Assembly (NCBI RefSeq): GCF_002899945.2
Contig: NZ_PPEG02000004.1
Location: 1 to 64,000 of the forward strand
Origin: Chryseobacterium viscerum
GTDB lineage: Bacteria > Bacteroidota > Bacteroidia > Flavobacteriales > Weeksellaceae
DNA: 64,000 nucleotides
Reading direction: 5' to 3'
Shown here: in pieces, positions 43,518 through 53,705 of the stretch
Position numbering within the stretch: position 1 is the first letter of the stretch
Layout of the letters: each line of letters opens with the position of its first letter
Notes under the pieces: generated by a model
What the model saw: only the letters and a program-made list of their open reading frames with translations
Told to the model about the DNA's origin: nothing
The model's database searches: none
Program-made: the position numbers and the translations under genes

Positions 43518-46475
43518 ATGAAGAAACTAACAGCAAGTCTTCTTGTTTTAGTAATGTCATCCTCTATTGCTGTTGCGAACGCCCAGCAGAAGAATGATAC
43601 TATTAAAACAAAAGAAATTGAGGGTGTAGTCGTTACTGCACTCGGGATTAAAAGAGAGAAAAAATCTCTTGGTTATGCTTCCGAAGAAGTAAAGGCTGCA
43701 GAATTAACCGGTGGAACTACCAATACCGGTAACGTAGCATCTCTTCTTTCAGGTAAGGTGGCCGGACTACAGGTAAATACAAACAACAACTTTGGCGGAT
43801 CTGCGAACCTTTTGATCAGAGGATATAAATCCTTATCAGGAGGATCTCCACTTATTGTAATTGATGGTTCACCAGTTAATAATAATACCGTAACCGGATC
43901 TACATTCGATTATGGTAACTTTCTTTCAGATGTCAATCAGGAAGATATTGAATCTGTAAACGTACTAAAAGGTGCTGCTGCATCTGCTTTGTATGGTGAA
44001 AGAGGAAGTGACGGTGTAATCTTGATTGTAACCAAAAGCGGAAGAGGAAATAACGATGGAAGCTGGGGAGTTACTTTAAACTCAGGAATTACAGCCGGAT
44101 TTATTGATAAATCTACTTTCCCTACCTACCAGAAAAAATATGGAGCAGGATATGGCGGACAAGCATGGAACGAAGATCCGGGACCTGGAGGTTACAATTA
44201 TGCCAACTTTGTAGATGATGCCTCTTATGGACCTGCATTTAATCCTAACCAATTGGTTTACCAATGGGATTCATTTGATCCTTCTTCTCCAAACTATGGA
44301 AAAGCTACACCTTGGGTTGCTGCGAAAAACGGCCCAATTAAATTTTTTGAAACACCAGTCACTTATATTAATACAATTACCATTGAAAAAGGAAATAAAA
44401 CTTCAAATCTTTCCTTATCATATTCCAATATGCTTTCCAATGGTTTGATGCCTAATTCAGAGCTGAGAAAAAATACAATTTCAGCGAAGTTTAATCATGA
44501 TTTTACAGATAAACTACATGCCTCTGTTTTCACAACTTTAACGTTACAAGATACAAAAGGTCGTAACGAAACAGGATATTCTGATAACGTTGTGACTGGT
44601 TTCAGACAGTGGTGGCAGACCAATGTAGATGTATTGGCATTAAGAGATGCTTATACTAACAACGGAAACAGTAACTTTTCCTGGAACAGATCTACGGCGG
44701 CTGATGGAACTCCTCAGTATTGGAATAACCCTTATTTCCAGAGATATCAGAATTATCAGTCTGACAACAGAACCAGAATATTCAGCTATGCCCAGTTGAA
44801 ATATGATGTTTCTAAGAATTTCGGAATTACAGGGAAATTATCTTATGATGATTTGCAAATGGTTGTAGAAGAGAGATTGATGAATGGATCTCTTCCTCAG
44901 GCGTTTGGTGCTTCACAGCTTAATGTAAGTTCAGGATATGCAAGAACCAATGTGAAAAACACTGAGATCAACTTTGATTTATTTGCCAACTATAAATTTG
45001 ATATTACTTCAGACCTAAGTGTTAGTGGGATTGCAGGGGGGAACGTTAGAAGAAATCTTGTTGACAATATTTTTATGAGCACAGAAGGAGGTTTGTCTAA
45101 GCCAGGTCTGTTTGCAATATCCAACTCAATAAGAACAATCCTTCCGCCTGATGAAAATTATGCAAAATGGGTTACTTCGAGTTTATATGCTACAGCATCT
45201 TTTGGATATAAAAACTTCTTATTTGTAGATGGTACTTATCGTGTAGACCAATCTTCCAACTTGCCAAAAGGAAATAACAGCTATGGATATCCTTCCGTTA
45301 CCGGTGCTATTATTCTATCAGAATTTGTAAAACAACCTTGGTTAAGCTTCTGGAAATTGAGAGCAAACTACGCTGAAGTAGGTTCTTCTACCAATAATTT
45401 CAGATTAGTAAATACCTTCAAAGCAAGAGGAGAAGGATTATTCGATCAGCCTTACTTCCTTGCGAATCCAAACTTAAAACCTCAGAGATCTAAGGAAACT
45501 GAATTCGGTATGGAGGCTCAGTTTTTCAAAAATAGATTAGGTTTTGATGTTGCAATCTATAAAACAAGAACATTTGACCAGATCATCAACTTGCCGGTTT
45601 CTTCTGCAACAGGATATAGAACATTCCTTGTAAACGCAGGACAGATTGACAATAAAGGTGTTGAAGTACAGTTAAACGGTACTCCCTTTAAAACAGATAA
45701 TTTTACATGGGATGTTAACGTGAACTGGTCTAAAAACGAAAATAAAGTTATTGCATTAAATGGTGATTCTCAAAATTATTTGATGGCAAGTTACCAGGGA
45801 GGAGTATCCCTTAACGCACGTGTGGGAGAATCTTTTGGTGCTTTAGTAGGATCAGATTATGTATACAATTCTAATGGAGATAGAGTAATAGACCCTGCAA
45901 CAGGTCGTTATTTAAGAAATAACAATCAGGTTATTGGTAATATTACTCCAGATTGGGTAGGGGGTATCAGAAACAGCTTCCGTTATAAAGATTTTACAGT
46001 AAGTTTCCTTATTGATGTGAAAAAAGGTGGCGACGTATTCTCTACCGATATGTATTACGGATTGGCAACTGGTCTTTACGCAGAAACTGCTGACTACAGA
46101 GAAGGAGGATTTGTGCATCCGGGAGTTAATCCAAATGGAAACGTAAATACGACACCTGCTATCAATCCTGGATCTTTTGGTAACGTTGACGGATATAGAA
46201 GAATGCCGAATAAAAGATTTGTTTATGACGCATCTTACGTAAAATTGAGAGAAGCAAGTATAGGATATAGTCTTCCTAAATCAATTCTTGCTAATACTTC
46301 TATTCGTGAAGCAAAAATTTCAATTGTAGGGAGAAACCTTTGGATTATTCATAAAAACTTACCGTATGCAGATCCGGAAGCGGGTACAGGGAATGGTTTA
46401 GCATCTAAAGGTAATTCTATTGGAGTATTACCTACTACTCGTGATATTGGAATAGATTTAACTTTAAAATTCTAG
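43518..46475 (+). CDS. SusC/RagA-family TonB-dependent outer-membrane transporter, unit 2
   Basis: 985 residues. The signal peptide (ending ANAQ) and the TonB-box-like EIEGVVVTALGIKRE are followed by the plug (GNVASLLSGKVAGLQV, GSANLLIRGYKSLSGG, IESVNVLKGAAASALYG) and barrel, ending YVKLREASIGYSLPK and LTLKF. The start and promoter resemble unit 1, so the two units look like ancient duplicates, though the plug regions have diverged. It is the channel partner of the SusD encoded 4 bp downstream. Substrate unknown. Confidence 0.95.
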   Translation: MKKLTASLLVLVMSSSIAVANAQQKNDTIKTKEIEGVVVTALGIKREKKSLGYASEEVKAAELTGGTTNTGNVASLLSGKVAGLQVNTNNNFGGSANLLIRGYKSLSGGSPLIVIDGSPVNNNTVTGSTFDYGNFLSDVNQEDIESVNVLKGAAASALYGERGSDGVILIVTKSGRGNNDGSWGVTLNSGITAGFIDKSTFPTYQKKYGAGYGGQAWNEDPGPGGYNYANFVDDASYGPAFNPNQLVYQWDSFDPSSPNYGKATPWVAAKNGPIKFFETPVTYINTITIEKGNKTSNLSLSYSNMLSNGLMPNSELRKNTISAKFNHDFTDKLHASVFTTLTLQDTKGRNETGYSDNVVTGFRQWWQTNVDVLALRDAYTNNGNSNFSWNRSTAADGTPQYWNNPYFQRYQNYQSDNRTRIFSYAQLKYDVSKNFGITGKLSYDDLQMVVEERLMNGSLPQAFGASQLNVSSGYARTNVKNTEINFDLFANYKFDITSDLSVSGIAGGNVRRNLVDNIFMSTEGGLSKPGLFAISNSIRTILPPDENYAKWVTSSLYATASFGYKNFLFVDGTYRVDQSSNLPKGNNSYGYPSVTGAIILSEFVKQPWLSFWKLRANYAEVGSSTNNFRLVNTFKARGEGLFDQPYFLANPNLKPQRSKETEFGMEAQFFKNRLGFDVAIYKTRTFDQIINLPVSSATGYRTFLVNAGQIDNKGVEVQLNGTPFKTDNFTWDVNVNWSKNENKVIALNGDSQNYLMASYQGGVSLNARVGESFGALVGSDYVYNSNGDRVIDPATGRYLRNNNQVIGNITPDWVGGIRNSFRYKDFTVSFLIDVKKGGDVFSTDMYYGLATGLYAETADYREGGFVHPGVNPNGNVNTTPAINPGSFGNVDGYRRMPNKRFVYDASYVKLREASIGYSLPKSILANTSIREAKISIVGRNLWIIHKNLPYADPEAGTGNGLASKGNSIGVLPTTRDIGIDLTLKF

Positions 46476-46478
46476 AAA

Positions 46479-47939
46479 ATGAAAAAATTATTTTTAATTA
46501 TAGGTTTAGCTTCATTAGCGTTAACATTTACATCGTGTGAAAGAGACATCACTTCACTGAATGAAGATACTAAACACCCAACTGAAGTTCCATCAGGAGT
46601 ACTTTTTGCCAGTGCTGAACATGCACTTCTTGATCAGTTACTGTCTGCCAATGTAAACCGTAACATTACCAGGTTTTTTACGCAGCAGTGGTCAGAAACG
46701 ACTTATACTGATGAGACTAATTACGATATGGTGACAAGACCAATTCCAAGGAATCACTATAATCGTATGATGGCATCTGCCTCAGCAACTATTAACTCTC
46801 CGGGAGTATTATCTGCACTAAGAGATGCAAGAAGATTTCTTGAGAGTGAAGGCGTAGATGCTGTTACCAAAAACAATAATATTGCTATGATTGAATTGGT
46901 AAATGTGTATGCATGGGCTAATTTAGTGGACACTTATGGAGATATTCCTTATTTTGGAGCATTAAAAGCAACAGCTGAAAATCCAGGAAGTGCAGAAATT
47001 CCTTATGATGATGCAAAAACAGTATATCTGGATCTTATTAAAAGAATTGATGCTGCGCTTGCCATGATTAATACTTCTGGTAATGGATATACCAATGACT
47101 TGATCTATAAAGGAGATATGAGCAAATGGAAAAAAATGGGTAATTCATTGAAGTTCAGAATGGCAGTCACTTTAGCAGATTCTGATCCGGCTTTAGCTAA
47201 AACGTATGCAGAAGCAGCTTACACTGCTGGATTATTTACAGGAAAAATAGATAATTTTGGATTGCAGACTTTCCCATCAGGATTATTGTCAAACCCTGTT
47301 TATCAGGATGTAATTCAATCTGGTAGAAATGACTTTATTCCTTCTGATATTCTTGTTGATTTTATGAATACCACTTCAGATCCAAGAAGAGCAACATGGT
47401 TTACACAGGTTGCTGGTGCTTATGTTGGTGGAGTATATGGAGATCAGAATATTTTCAAGGACTACTCTCACTTTACAAACACTATTTCAGGAGAAAATGC
47501 ACAAGGTTTCTTATTGGATTATTCTGAAATTGAATTCTTAAGAACTGAAGCTGCCGCGAGAGGCTTTAGTGTTGGAGGTACTCCTGCTACTTTATATAAA
47601 GATGCTATTACAGCTTCAATGGCTGAATATGGTATTGATAATCTTACTGCAAATGCATTTATCGCAGCTAATCCGTATAATGCGGCCAACTGGAAAAAAT
47701 CTGTTGGAGAGCAAGCATGGATAGCAATGTTCAATAAAGGATTCCAGGCATGGAATTTTGCAAGAAGATTAGACTTCCCTGTGTTTGCAAACCCAGGAGG
47801 TTCTGTAGTAGAATCAGTACCGGTAAGAATGAAATATTCTGATCAGGAATATCTTCTAAATGCTAAAAATGTGAATGCTGCAGCTTCAAAAATTGGAGGT
47901 GACAAAGTATCAACAAAAATATTTTGGGATAAATTTTAA
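46479..47939 (+). CDS. SusD/RagB-family surface lipoprotein, unit 2
   Basis: 486 residues. A lipoprotein signal with lipobox TFTSC is followed by ERDITSLNEDTKHPTEVPSG, typical of SusD-like proteins. The helical core contains NVYAWANLVDTYGDIPYFGA (the conserved YGDIPY motif) and the C-terminal half has GEQAWIAMFNKGFQAWNFARRLDFP. It follows the SusC gene by 4 bp, so the two are translated together. The protein would cap the SusC channel at the cell surface. It is shorter than the unit 1 SusD and belongs to the same broad family. Confidence 0.95.
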   Translation: MKKLFLIIGLASLALTFTSCERDITSLNEDTKHPTEVPSGVLFASAEHALLDQLLSANVNRNITRFFTQQWSETTYTDETNYDMVTRPIPRNHYNRMMASASATINSPGVLSALRDARRFLESEGVDAVTKNNNIAMIELVNVYAWANLVDTYGDIPYFGALKATAENPGSAEIPYDDAKTVYLDLIKRIDAALAMINTSGNGYTNDLIYKGDMSKWKKMGNSLKFRMAVTLADSDPALAKTYAEAAYTAGLFTGKIDNFGLQTFPSGLLSNPVYQDVIQSGRNDFIPSDILVDFMNTTSDPRRATWFTQVAGAYVGGVYGDQNIFKDYSHFTNTISGENAQGFLLDYSEIEFLRTEAAARGFSVGGTPATLYKDAITASMAEYGIDNLTANAFIAANPYNAANWKKSVGEQAWIAMFNKGFQAWNFARRLDFPVFANPGGSVVESVPVRMKYSDQEYLLNAKNVNAAASKIGGDKVSTKIFWDKF

Positions 47940-47951
47940 ATTAAATAATAC

Positions 47952-47981
47952 TTCTTCAAGCCTATTCCTAGGCTTGAAGAA
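47952..47981. promoter_or_regulatory. Intercistronic hairpin between SusD and the lipoprotein gene
   Basis: TTCTTCAAGCCTA and TAGGCTTGAAGAA form a perfect 13-bp stem with loop TTCC. There is no T-run after it, so it is better read as a transcript-stabilising or attenuating hairpin than a terminator. It would separate strong SusCD expression from the 47997-48446 gene. Confidence 0.8.
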
Positions 47982-47996
47982 TACAAAAACTTTTAT

Positions 47997-48446
47997 ATGA
48001 GATTTTTTATTGGAATTCTTCTTTTAATGGGTATTGTATCATGTTCTAGTGATGATGACCGTACAGTTGTAAATGAAAATGTAAGTATTAATGGAACCTG
48101 GAAACCATATAAGTATGAATTCAGAGGTAAAGATATCGTGCTGACTGATTGCGAAAAGAAAGGAATCATATTTATAAATCCGGATTTCTCAGGATCTTAT
48201 GAAAGATATGATGTATCTTCTTCTTCAGGGAATTGTAATTTGTTCGATTCTTTTGGAGGAAAATGGACCTTTGATAAAATGTATCAGACATTAACTCTTA
48301 CTTATACAGAAGCAGGGGTTTCCAAAACATTGAAAAAGGAAATAGATTCCTATTCCAATACTGAACTCAAAATTAATGACAACAGCAAAAACTTGGACAA
48401 TACGCCTGGAAATGACGAGGCAGTCTTAGTTTTCAGAAAAGAATAA
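47997..48446 (+). CDS. Surface lipoprotein with a lipocalin-like fold
   Basis: 149 residues. The signal MRFFIGILLLMGIVSC is followed by SSDDD, an acidic stretch that in Bacteroidota acts as a surface lipoprotein export signal. The rest looks like a lipocalin-family beta-barrel: NGTWKPYKYEF, IIFINPDFSGSYERYD, GGKWTFDKMYQTLTLTYTE and AVLVFRKE. It is encoded 57 bp after SusD unit 2 and shares its final terminator, so it probably works with that nutrient receptor as an accessory binding protein. No ligand can be assigned. Confidence 0.8.
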   Translation: MRFFIGILLLMGIVSCSSDDDRTVVNENVSINGTWKPYKYEFRGKDIVLTDCEKKGIIFINPDFSGSYERYDVSSSSGNCNLFDSFGGKWTFDKMYQTLTLTYTEAGVSKTLKKEIDSYSNTELKINDNSKNLDNTPGNDEAVLVFRKE

Positions 48447-48464
48447 ATATTCTTATTTACCTAT

Positions 48465-48489
48465 AAAACCGCCTTCGGGCGGTTTTTTT
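48465..48489 (+). terminator. Terminator of SusCD unit 2
   Basis: AAAACCGCC pairs with GGCGGTTTT across a TTCG tetraloop, followed by a T-run. This is the same core hairpin as the terminator of unit 1. Confidence 0.92.
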
Positions 48490-48567
48490 ATTTCCGTATA
48501 TTTGTACTTTAAAATTTTGAGAAGAAAAGACTATTTCACATAGTCTTTAAAAAAGTAATAGATACAC

Positions 48568-50328
48568 ATGAATATTAAAGATATAATAGAGAAGAAGCTT
48601 TCGGAGGTGATTTTAAATGTCTTTCAATTGAAAGACATCAATTTGGAAGTTCAGGAAAATAAAACGGATTTTGAAGGTGACTTTACCATTGTTACATTCC
48701 CATTGGTAAAACAACTTAAGAAAAATCCTGAAAATATTGGTATTGAATTGGGAGGAGCTTTGACAGAATATTCTGATCTGTTTGAAAGCTTCAATGTAGT
48801 AAAAGGTTTCCTTAATGTAAAAGTGAAAAACCAATTGTTTGTAGATAATTTTAGATCTGTAAGCAAGAACTTTTCTACGATAGAGAAGAAGAATTCTATG
48901 GTAATGGTAGAATATTCTTCACCGAATACCAATAAGCCACTACACTTAGGACACATCAGAAATAACTTATTAGGATTCTCTGTAGCTCAGATTTTAAAAG
49001 AGGCCGGATATGATGTAATCAAAAGTCAGATCATCAACGACAGAGGAATTCATATCTGCAAATCAATGCTGGCTTGGGAGAAGTTTGGACATGGAGAAAC
49101 TCCTGAAACGACCAATACAAAAGGAGACAAATTTGTAGGAAACTATTACGTAGAATTTGACAAAAACTACAAAAAAGAAATTGCAGATTTAGTAGGCCAG
49201 GGGGTAGGAGAAGAGCAGGCTAAAAAAGAAGCTCCGTTGATGAAAGAAGCTCAGAAAATGCTTTTGGATTGGGAAAATGGAGATGAGAAAGTAAGAGCGC
49301 TTTGGGCTGAGATGAATTCATGGGTTTACACAGGATTCAATGAGACCTATAAAAGATTAGGGGTAGACTTTGATCAGGTTCAATATGAAAGCAATACCTA
49401 TATTTTAGGAAAAGATCTTATTCAGGCAGGTCTGGATAATGGAGTGCTCTATCAGAAAGAAGACGGTTCTGTTTGGTGTGACCTTACAGATGAAGGACTT
49501 GATCAGAAGCTGTTGTTACGTTCAGATGGTACATCCGTATATATGACTCAGGATCTTGGAACAGCGGTTGAACGTTTTAAACAAAATAATATTCAGAAGC
49601 TCATCTATACGGTAGGAAACGAGCAGGATTACCACTTCCAGGTTTTATTTAAAATCCTGAAAAAATTAGGATACGAGTGGGCAGATCAGTTGTATCACCT
49701 TTCTTACGGAATGGTAGAACTGCCTGAAGGGAAAATGAAATCCCGTGAAGGAACTGTTGTAGATGCTGATGACCTGATGCAGGAAATGTATGAAACAGCA
49801 AAATCTAAGGCACAGGAATTAGGAAAACTTGAGAGCCTTTCTGAAGAAGATAAGGAAACCTCTTATGAAACGGTAGGATTAGGAGCATTGAAGTATTTTA
49901 TGCTTAAAGTAGATCCTAAGAAAAAAATGCTTTTCAACCCGGCAGAAAGTATCGATTTTAACGGAAATACAGGTCCGTTTATTCAATATACATATGCGCG
50001 TATTCAGTCATTGCTGTCTAAAGCAGGTACTTTGAACGCGGAAACTGCTGATATTGAATTGAATCAATCTGAAAAAGAATTGATTATGCAGTTGACCAAC
50101 TTTAAAACTGTAGTAGCCAAGTCAGCGGAAACTTTAAGCCCGGCTTTAGTAGCGAACTATGTCTATGATCTTGTAAAAGCATACAACTCTTTCTATCAGA
50201 ATAACCCAATTCTGAATCAGGAAGATGAAAATGTAAAACAATTCCGTTTGAATATTTCAGATCTAACAGCGAAAACGATCAGAAAATCGTTAGAAATGCT
50301 GGGAATCGGAACAGTGAACAGAATGTAA
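48568..50328 (+). CDS. argS: Arginyl-tRNA synthetase
   Basis: 586 residues, class Ia synthetase that attaches arginine to tRNA-Arg in the cytoplasm. The N-terminal arginyl-specific domain is followed by the HIGH-type motif NKPLHLGHIRNNLLG, the KMSK-type loop GKMKSREGTVV and a C-terminal anticodon-binding helical region ending LEMLGIGTVNRM. The start near 48568 is preceded by an A-rich region. It stands alone with its own terminator. Confidence 0.98.
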   Translation: MNIKDIIEKKLSEVILNVFQLKDINLEVQENKTDFEGDFTIVTFPLVKQLKKNPENIGIELGGALTEYSDLFESFNVVKGFLNVKVKNQLFVDNFRSVSKNFSTIEKKNSMVMVEYSSPNTNKPLHLGHIRNNLLGFSVAQILKEAGYDVIKSQIINDRGIHICKSMLAWEKFGHGETPETTNTKGDKFVGNYYVEFDKNYKKEIADLVGQGVGEEQAKKEAPLMKEAQKMLLDWENGDEKVRALWAEMNSWVYTGFNETYKRLGVDFDQVQYESNTYILGKDLIQAGLDNGVLYQKEDGSVWCDLTDEGLDQKLLLRSDGTSVYMTQDLGTAVERFKQNNIQKLIYTVGNEQDYHFQVLFKILKKLGYEWADQLYHLSYGMVELPEGKMKSREGTVVDADDLMQEMYETAKSKAQELGKLESLSEEDKETSYETVGLGALKYFMLKVDPKKKMLFNPAESIDFNGNTGPFIQYTYARIQSLLSKAGTLNAETADIELNQSEKELIMQLTNFKTVVAKSAETLSPALVANYVYDLVKAYNSFYQNNPILNQEDENVKQFRLNISDLTAKTIRKSLEMLGIGTVNRM

Positions 50329-50336
50329 AAATAGAA

Positions 50337-50367
50337 AGCCTCCTGAATTTTCAGGAGGCTTTTTTTG
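50337..50367 (+). terminator. argS terminator
   Basis: AGCCTCCTGA and TCAGGAGGCT form a 10-bp stem with loop ATTT, followed by seven Ts. Confidence 0.92.
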
Positions 50368-50434
50368 TATATAAATTAATAATCTCGTATCAGAATAACC
50401 AGAATCTCAAAACCTCGAACCTCGCAACCCAAAT

Positions 50435-51376
50435 TTACGTCTTATCCTGATCCTCACTGTGCATTTGTTTCAGACTGTCTGCATACAATTTTGCAGGTGT
50501 CCATCGTGCATGTTTGGAAAGAACAACTTTATATCCTTTTTTGTACGTATAAACTTTGGTAAATTCTGCGCCAAAGAAAATCAGCATACAGGAATAGTTG
50601 ATCCACATCATAATCAGAATAACCGTTCCGGCAGCACCAAAGGCTGAAGTGGGCTTTATCTGATTAAAATAAAGGCTTAATAAAAACTTTCCGAGCGTAA
50701 ATAAAACTGTTGTCAGAAATGCCCCTTTCCATACCGGTTTCCAGCTGATCAGAACATCGGGTAGTACTTTAAACATCAAAGCAAATAAGAACATGACAAT
50801 TCCAAAACCTACCGCAAAATTCACAAATTCTACCAGCATATAGGTTTCAAAACCAAAATACTGAGTAATTATTTTATTAAACAGACTAATCAGAGAAGAT
50901 AAAATCATAGTGGTCATCAGAAGAAATCCCAAAATAAGAATCATTCCCAATGAATTGGCTCTGTCCAGTAAAAATTTGATGAGTGCCTTTTTGGGAGCTG
51001 CCTCTACATCCCAAAGCGTATTCAATGAATGCTGAAGTTGAAAAAATAAGGTGGTAGAACCGAAAACCAATGATCCGACTCCCACAGCTTTCATGAAAAT
51101 ATTCTTTTTGTCAATAAGGGCACCTGCCAGCATACTTTCAATACTTTTGGCTACATCGGGTCCCATAATGCCGCTGATCTGCGTGCTGATTTGTCCCCGG
51201 ATCGCTTCTTCCCCAAAGAAATTTCCAAGTACCCAGATAATAATGATCAATAATCCGGGGATAGAAAAGATGGCATAATAAGCAAGACTTGCTGAATCTT
51301 TTGATGCAGAAGAATTGTTCCATTCAGTAAATGTATCTTTCAGAACCTCCCAGAAAAATTTAGCAGTATTGATCAT
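50435..51376 (-). CDS. YihY/BrkB-family membrane protein
   Basis: 313 residues from the ATG two bases after the preceding stop codon; a longer frame overlaps that gene by 23 bases. About six membrane helices. The family pattern is clear: SLAYYAIFSIPGLLIIIIW, VGVGSLVFGSTTLFFQLQHSLNTLWDV, then WKPVWKGAFLTTVLFTLGKFLLSLYF and a final GAAGTVILIMMWINYSCMLIFFGAEFTKVY. The function of YihY/BrkB proteins is not established, though an envelope transport role is suspected. It follows the BamA/TamA-type gene on the same strand and may be translationally coupled to it. Confidence 0.9.
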   Translation of the reverse strand: MINTAKFFWEVLKDTFTEWNNSSASKDSASLAYYAIFSIPGLLIIIIWVLGNFFGEEAIRGQISTQISGIMGPDVAKSIESMLAGALIDKKNIFMKAVGVGSLVFGSTTLFFQLQHSLNTLWDVEAAPKKALIKFLLDRANSLGMILILGFLLMTTMILSSLISLFNKIITQYFGFETYMLVEFVNFAVGFGIVMFLFALMFKVLPDVLISWKPVWKGAFLTTVLFTLGKFLLSLYFNQIKPTSAFGAAGTVILIMMWINYSCMLIFFGAEFTKVYTYKKGYKVVLSKHARWTPAKLYADSLKQMHSEDQDKT

Positions 51377-51377
51377 A

Positions 51378-53705
51378 TTAAAATGGATATCCGATGGCAA
51401 TATTTAAAACAAGATTATCTTTTCTCCAGCTTGAGTCTCCGAAATTAATTTTATCGAAGGCCCATCTGTCTCCTTTCTGATAGTAAGGAACTCTCAGTGG
51501 CATAGCAAGGTCTAGTCTTAGAATCAGGATAGAAAAATCAAGTCTCAGACCCACTCCGGCACCCACCGCAATTTCGTTTAAAAAATCTTTTGAAAATTTA
51601 GCCCCAGGCCTCTTATCGTCGTCATGAAGCAGCCAGATATTTCCGGCATCTACAAAAACGGCAGCATTTAAAAATTTATAAAGATTGGCGCGGTACTCCG
51701 CATTTAATTCCAGTTTGATATCTCCGGACTGGTCAAAATAAGTACCTGGCTCTAGAGTTCTTGGATCAAAGCTACCCGGTCCTAATGTTCTCGCTCGGAA
51801 TGCTCTGATACTGTTGCTACCTCCTGAGAAAAACTGTTTGGAGAAAGGAATAAATTCTGAGTTTCCGTATGGATAGGCAATACCTCCAATGAATCTCGTA
51901 GCTAGTGAAGATTTTTCAGTGAACTTATGATAGAATCTGAAATCATTTTCAATTTTCACATATTGGCTGAAAGGAATTCCAAATATTTTCTTTTCCTTAT
52001 CTTTCTTTACATCAGCTCCTGTAGCCAGCCCTGTAATATTTCCTGCCAGATCAAGCGTACCTTTGTAATAAACGGTATTGGTTCTCGGCAGCATGCTATT
52101 GGTGTACGTGAAAGAGTAGGTAGGTCCGAAAATTAACTGCCTATCTACAATTCTTCGCATTGCAGGATTAGTGGCAGATATTTTCATGTATTCATCAGTA
52201 ACATTTGCAGGGGAGACCAGTGTAATATCAATGACCTTCAGTTCATGCTCTTTTCGGGCATTTTCTTTCCACAGGTATCCAAACGAACCGGTGAAGTTAT
52301 TTAGGGTATAATATTTTGTTCTGTTTTGGAATTCATATCCCAATGTGATATTCGTTCTTGGAACAAATTCACTGGAAGAATGAAAACGGAATGGCGCTAC
52401 AATTCTTGGAATGGAAAGCTGTACATTGGCTCCCGCACGGAAGATATTATTGGCATCCTGAGAACCTCCCATCTGGAAATCGAAAGCCCCGAAGATAGCT
52501 GCTTTGAATTGTTCTGCACCCCTGAAGAAATTTCGGTGGGTCCAGTTCAGATTCAGCTCACTACCCGCGTAGTTGGCGGAATTTGTTCTTCCCAAGGCTT
52601 CCAGACGAAGCGATTGGATTTGTCTTGGCGTTAATAAATAATAAGCATCAAACTTATGACTCAGTGAATCTGAAACCACAAATTCATTCTTTACAAATTT
52701 GAAAACGCCAAGACTGATTAATCTGTTCAGCGTAAGATTATGATTGGAACGGTTGTAAAGATCTCCTTTTTTGAAATACAAGGCTCTGTCAAAAATCTTC
52801 GGTTTGAATTTGTGCTGAGGATCAATGACGTAAATATCATCAAAAGCATATTTGGAAAGAGAATCTTTATTCATAGGAATGCTGTATTTCCCTTCTTTTA
52901 CATCCTGAATGTTGTAATTAGGGAATACAATAACATTATTAATGCTGAATTGCTGAGTCGCTAAATCAGGTGTATTATCTTTTAATTTTACGTTAAGCTC
53001 AACCTTATGATTTTTGCTTACAGTACTGTCTGCCTGTACAATAATGTTATCAGGATGGAAATAATAAAAACCTCTTTCTTTTAACCGGTTATCAATTCTT
53101 TCCCTTTCCGCTTTGATGACGTCCAAATCAAATGGATTTCCGTTTTTAAGAAATGTTTTTTTCGTTAAATTCTGAATCTCCTGATTAACAAGAGTAGAAT
53201 CTTTCTGAAACTTTACCCCGTCAATCAAATATCTGGAACCCGGTCTTACCGTATAAATAACCTGAGCTTTTTTGTTCTTTGAAACCGTATCATAAGAAGC
53301 TTTAGCATTGAAATATCCTTTGTTTTCAGAATAATTGACAATGATATCTTTATTGAACTCACGATCTACATCACCTAATAAGACAGGCTTTTCACCTATT
53401 TTATATTTAAGCCAGTAGTTAAACCCCTTATCCTTTTTAGGCTCTTTGGCAATATTATAAAAATACAGCTTGGGACGCATTCCCAAAAATGTAGAATTGG
53501 GTTTTGGGGTAAGGTTCGCTTCCAGTGCAGCCTGAAGTTCATTTTTTTCTTTCTTTGAAATCGTATCGTTTTCAATCTTTACTTTTGCTCCTGTGTAGAG
53601 CATCTGACCTTCTTTCAAAAACCTTGTATTGCTGCATGAAATCACAGTTGATGCCATTCCGGAAACCAACAGATACTTACAATATATATGGAACTTTTTA
53701 CTCAT
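51378..53705 (-). CDS. BamA/TamA-type outer-membrane assembly barrel
   Basis: 775 residues. A lipoprotein-like signal (VSGMASTVISC) is followed by POTRA-type domains, visible as alternating strands such as GYFNAKASYDTV and YLIDGVKFQKD, and a 16-strand Omp85 barrel. The barrel has the characteristic FSGGSNSIRAFRARTLGPG segment (the RGF-type motif as RAF) and ends with an aromatic strand terminating NIAIGYPF. It overlaps TamB by one base at an ATGA junction, so the two genes form a TamA-TamB-type pair that inserts proteins or moves lipids to the outer membrane. The Cys-anchored N-terminus is unlike proteobacterial TamA. Confidence 0.9.
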   Translation of the reverse strand: MSKKFHIYCKYLLVSGMASTVISCSNTRFLKEGQMLYTGAKVKIENDTISKKEKNELQAALEANLTPKPNSTFLGMRPKLYFYNIAKEPKKDKGFNYWLKYKIGEKPVLLGDVDREFNKDIIVNYSENKGYFNAKASYDTVSKNKKAQVIYTVRPGSRYLIDGVKFQKDSTLVNQEIQNLTKKTFLKNGNPFDLDVIKAERERIDNRLKERGFYYFHPDNIIVQADSTVSKNHKVELNVKLKDNTPDLATQQFSINNVIVFPNYNIQDVKEGKYSIPMNKDSLSKYAFDDIYVIDPQHKFKPKIFDRALYFKKGDLYNRSNHNLTLNRLISLGVFKFVKNEFVVSDSLSHKFDAYYLLTPRQIQSLRLEALGRTNSANYAGSELNLNWTHRNFFRGAEQFKAAIFGAFDFQMGGSQDANNIFRAGANVQLSIPRIVAPFRFHSSSEFVPRTNITLGYEFQNRTKYYTLNNFTGSFGYLWKENARKEHELKVIDITLVSPANVTDEYMKISATNPAMRRIVDRQLIFGPTYSFTYTNSMLPRTNTVYYKGTLDLAGNITGLATGADVKKDKEKKIFGIPFSQYVKIENDFRFYHKFTEKSSLATRFIGGIAYPYGNSEFIPFSKQFFSGGSNSIRAFRARTLGPGSFDPRTLEPGTYFDQSGDIKLELNAEYRANLYKFLNAAVFVDAGNIWLLHDDDKRPGAKFSKDFLNEIAVGAGVGLRLDFSILILRLDLAMPLRVPYYQKGDRWAFDKINFGDSSWRKDNLVLNIAIGYPF

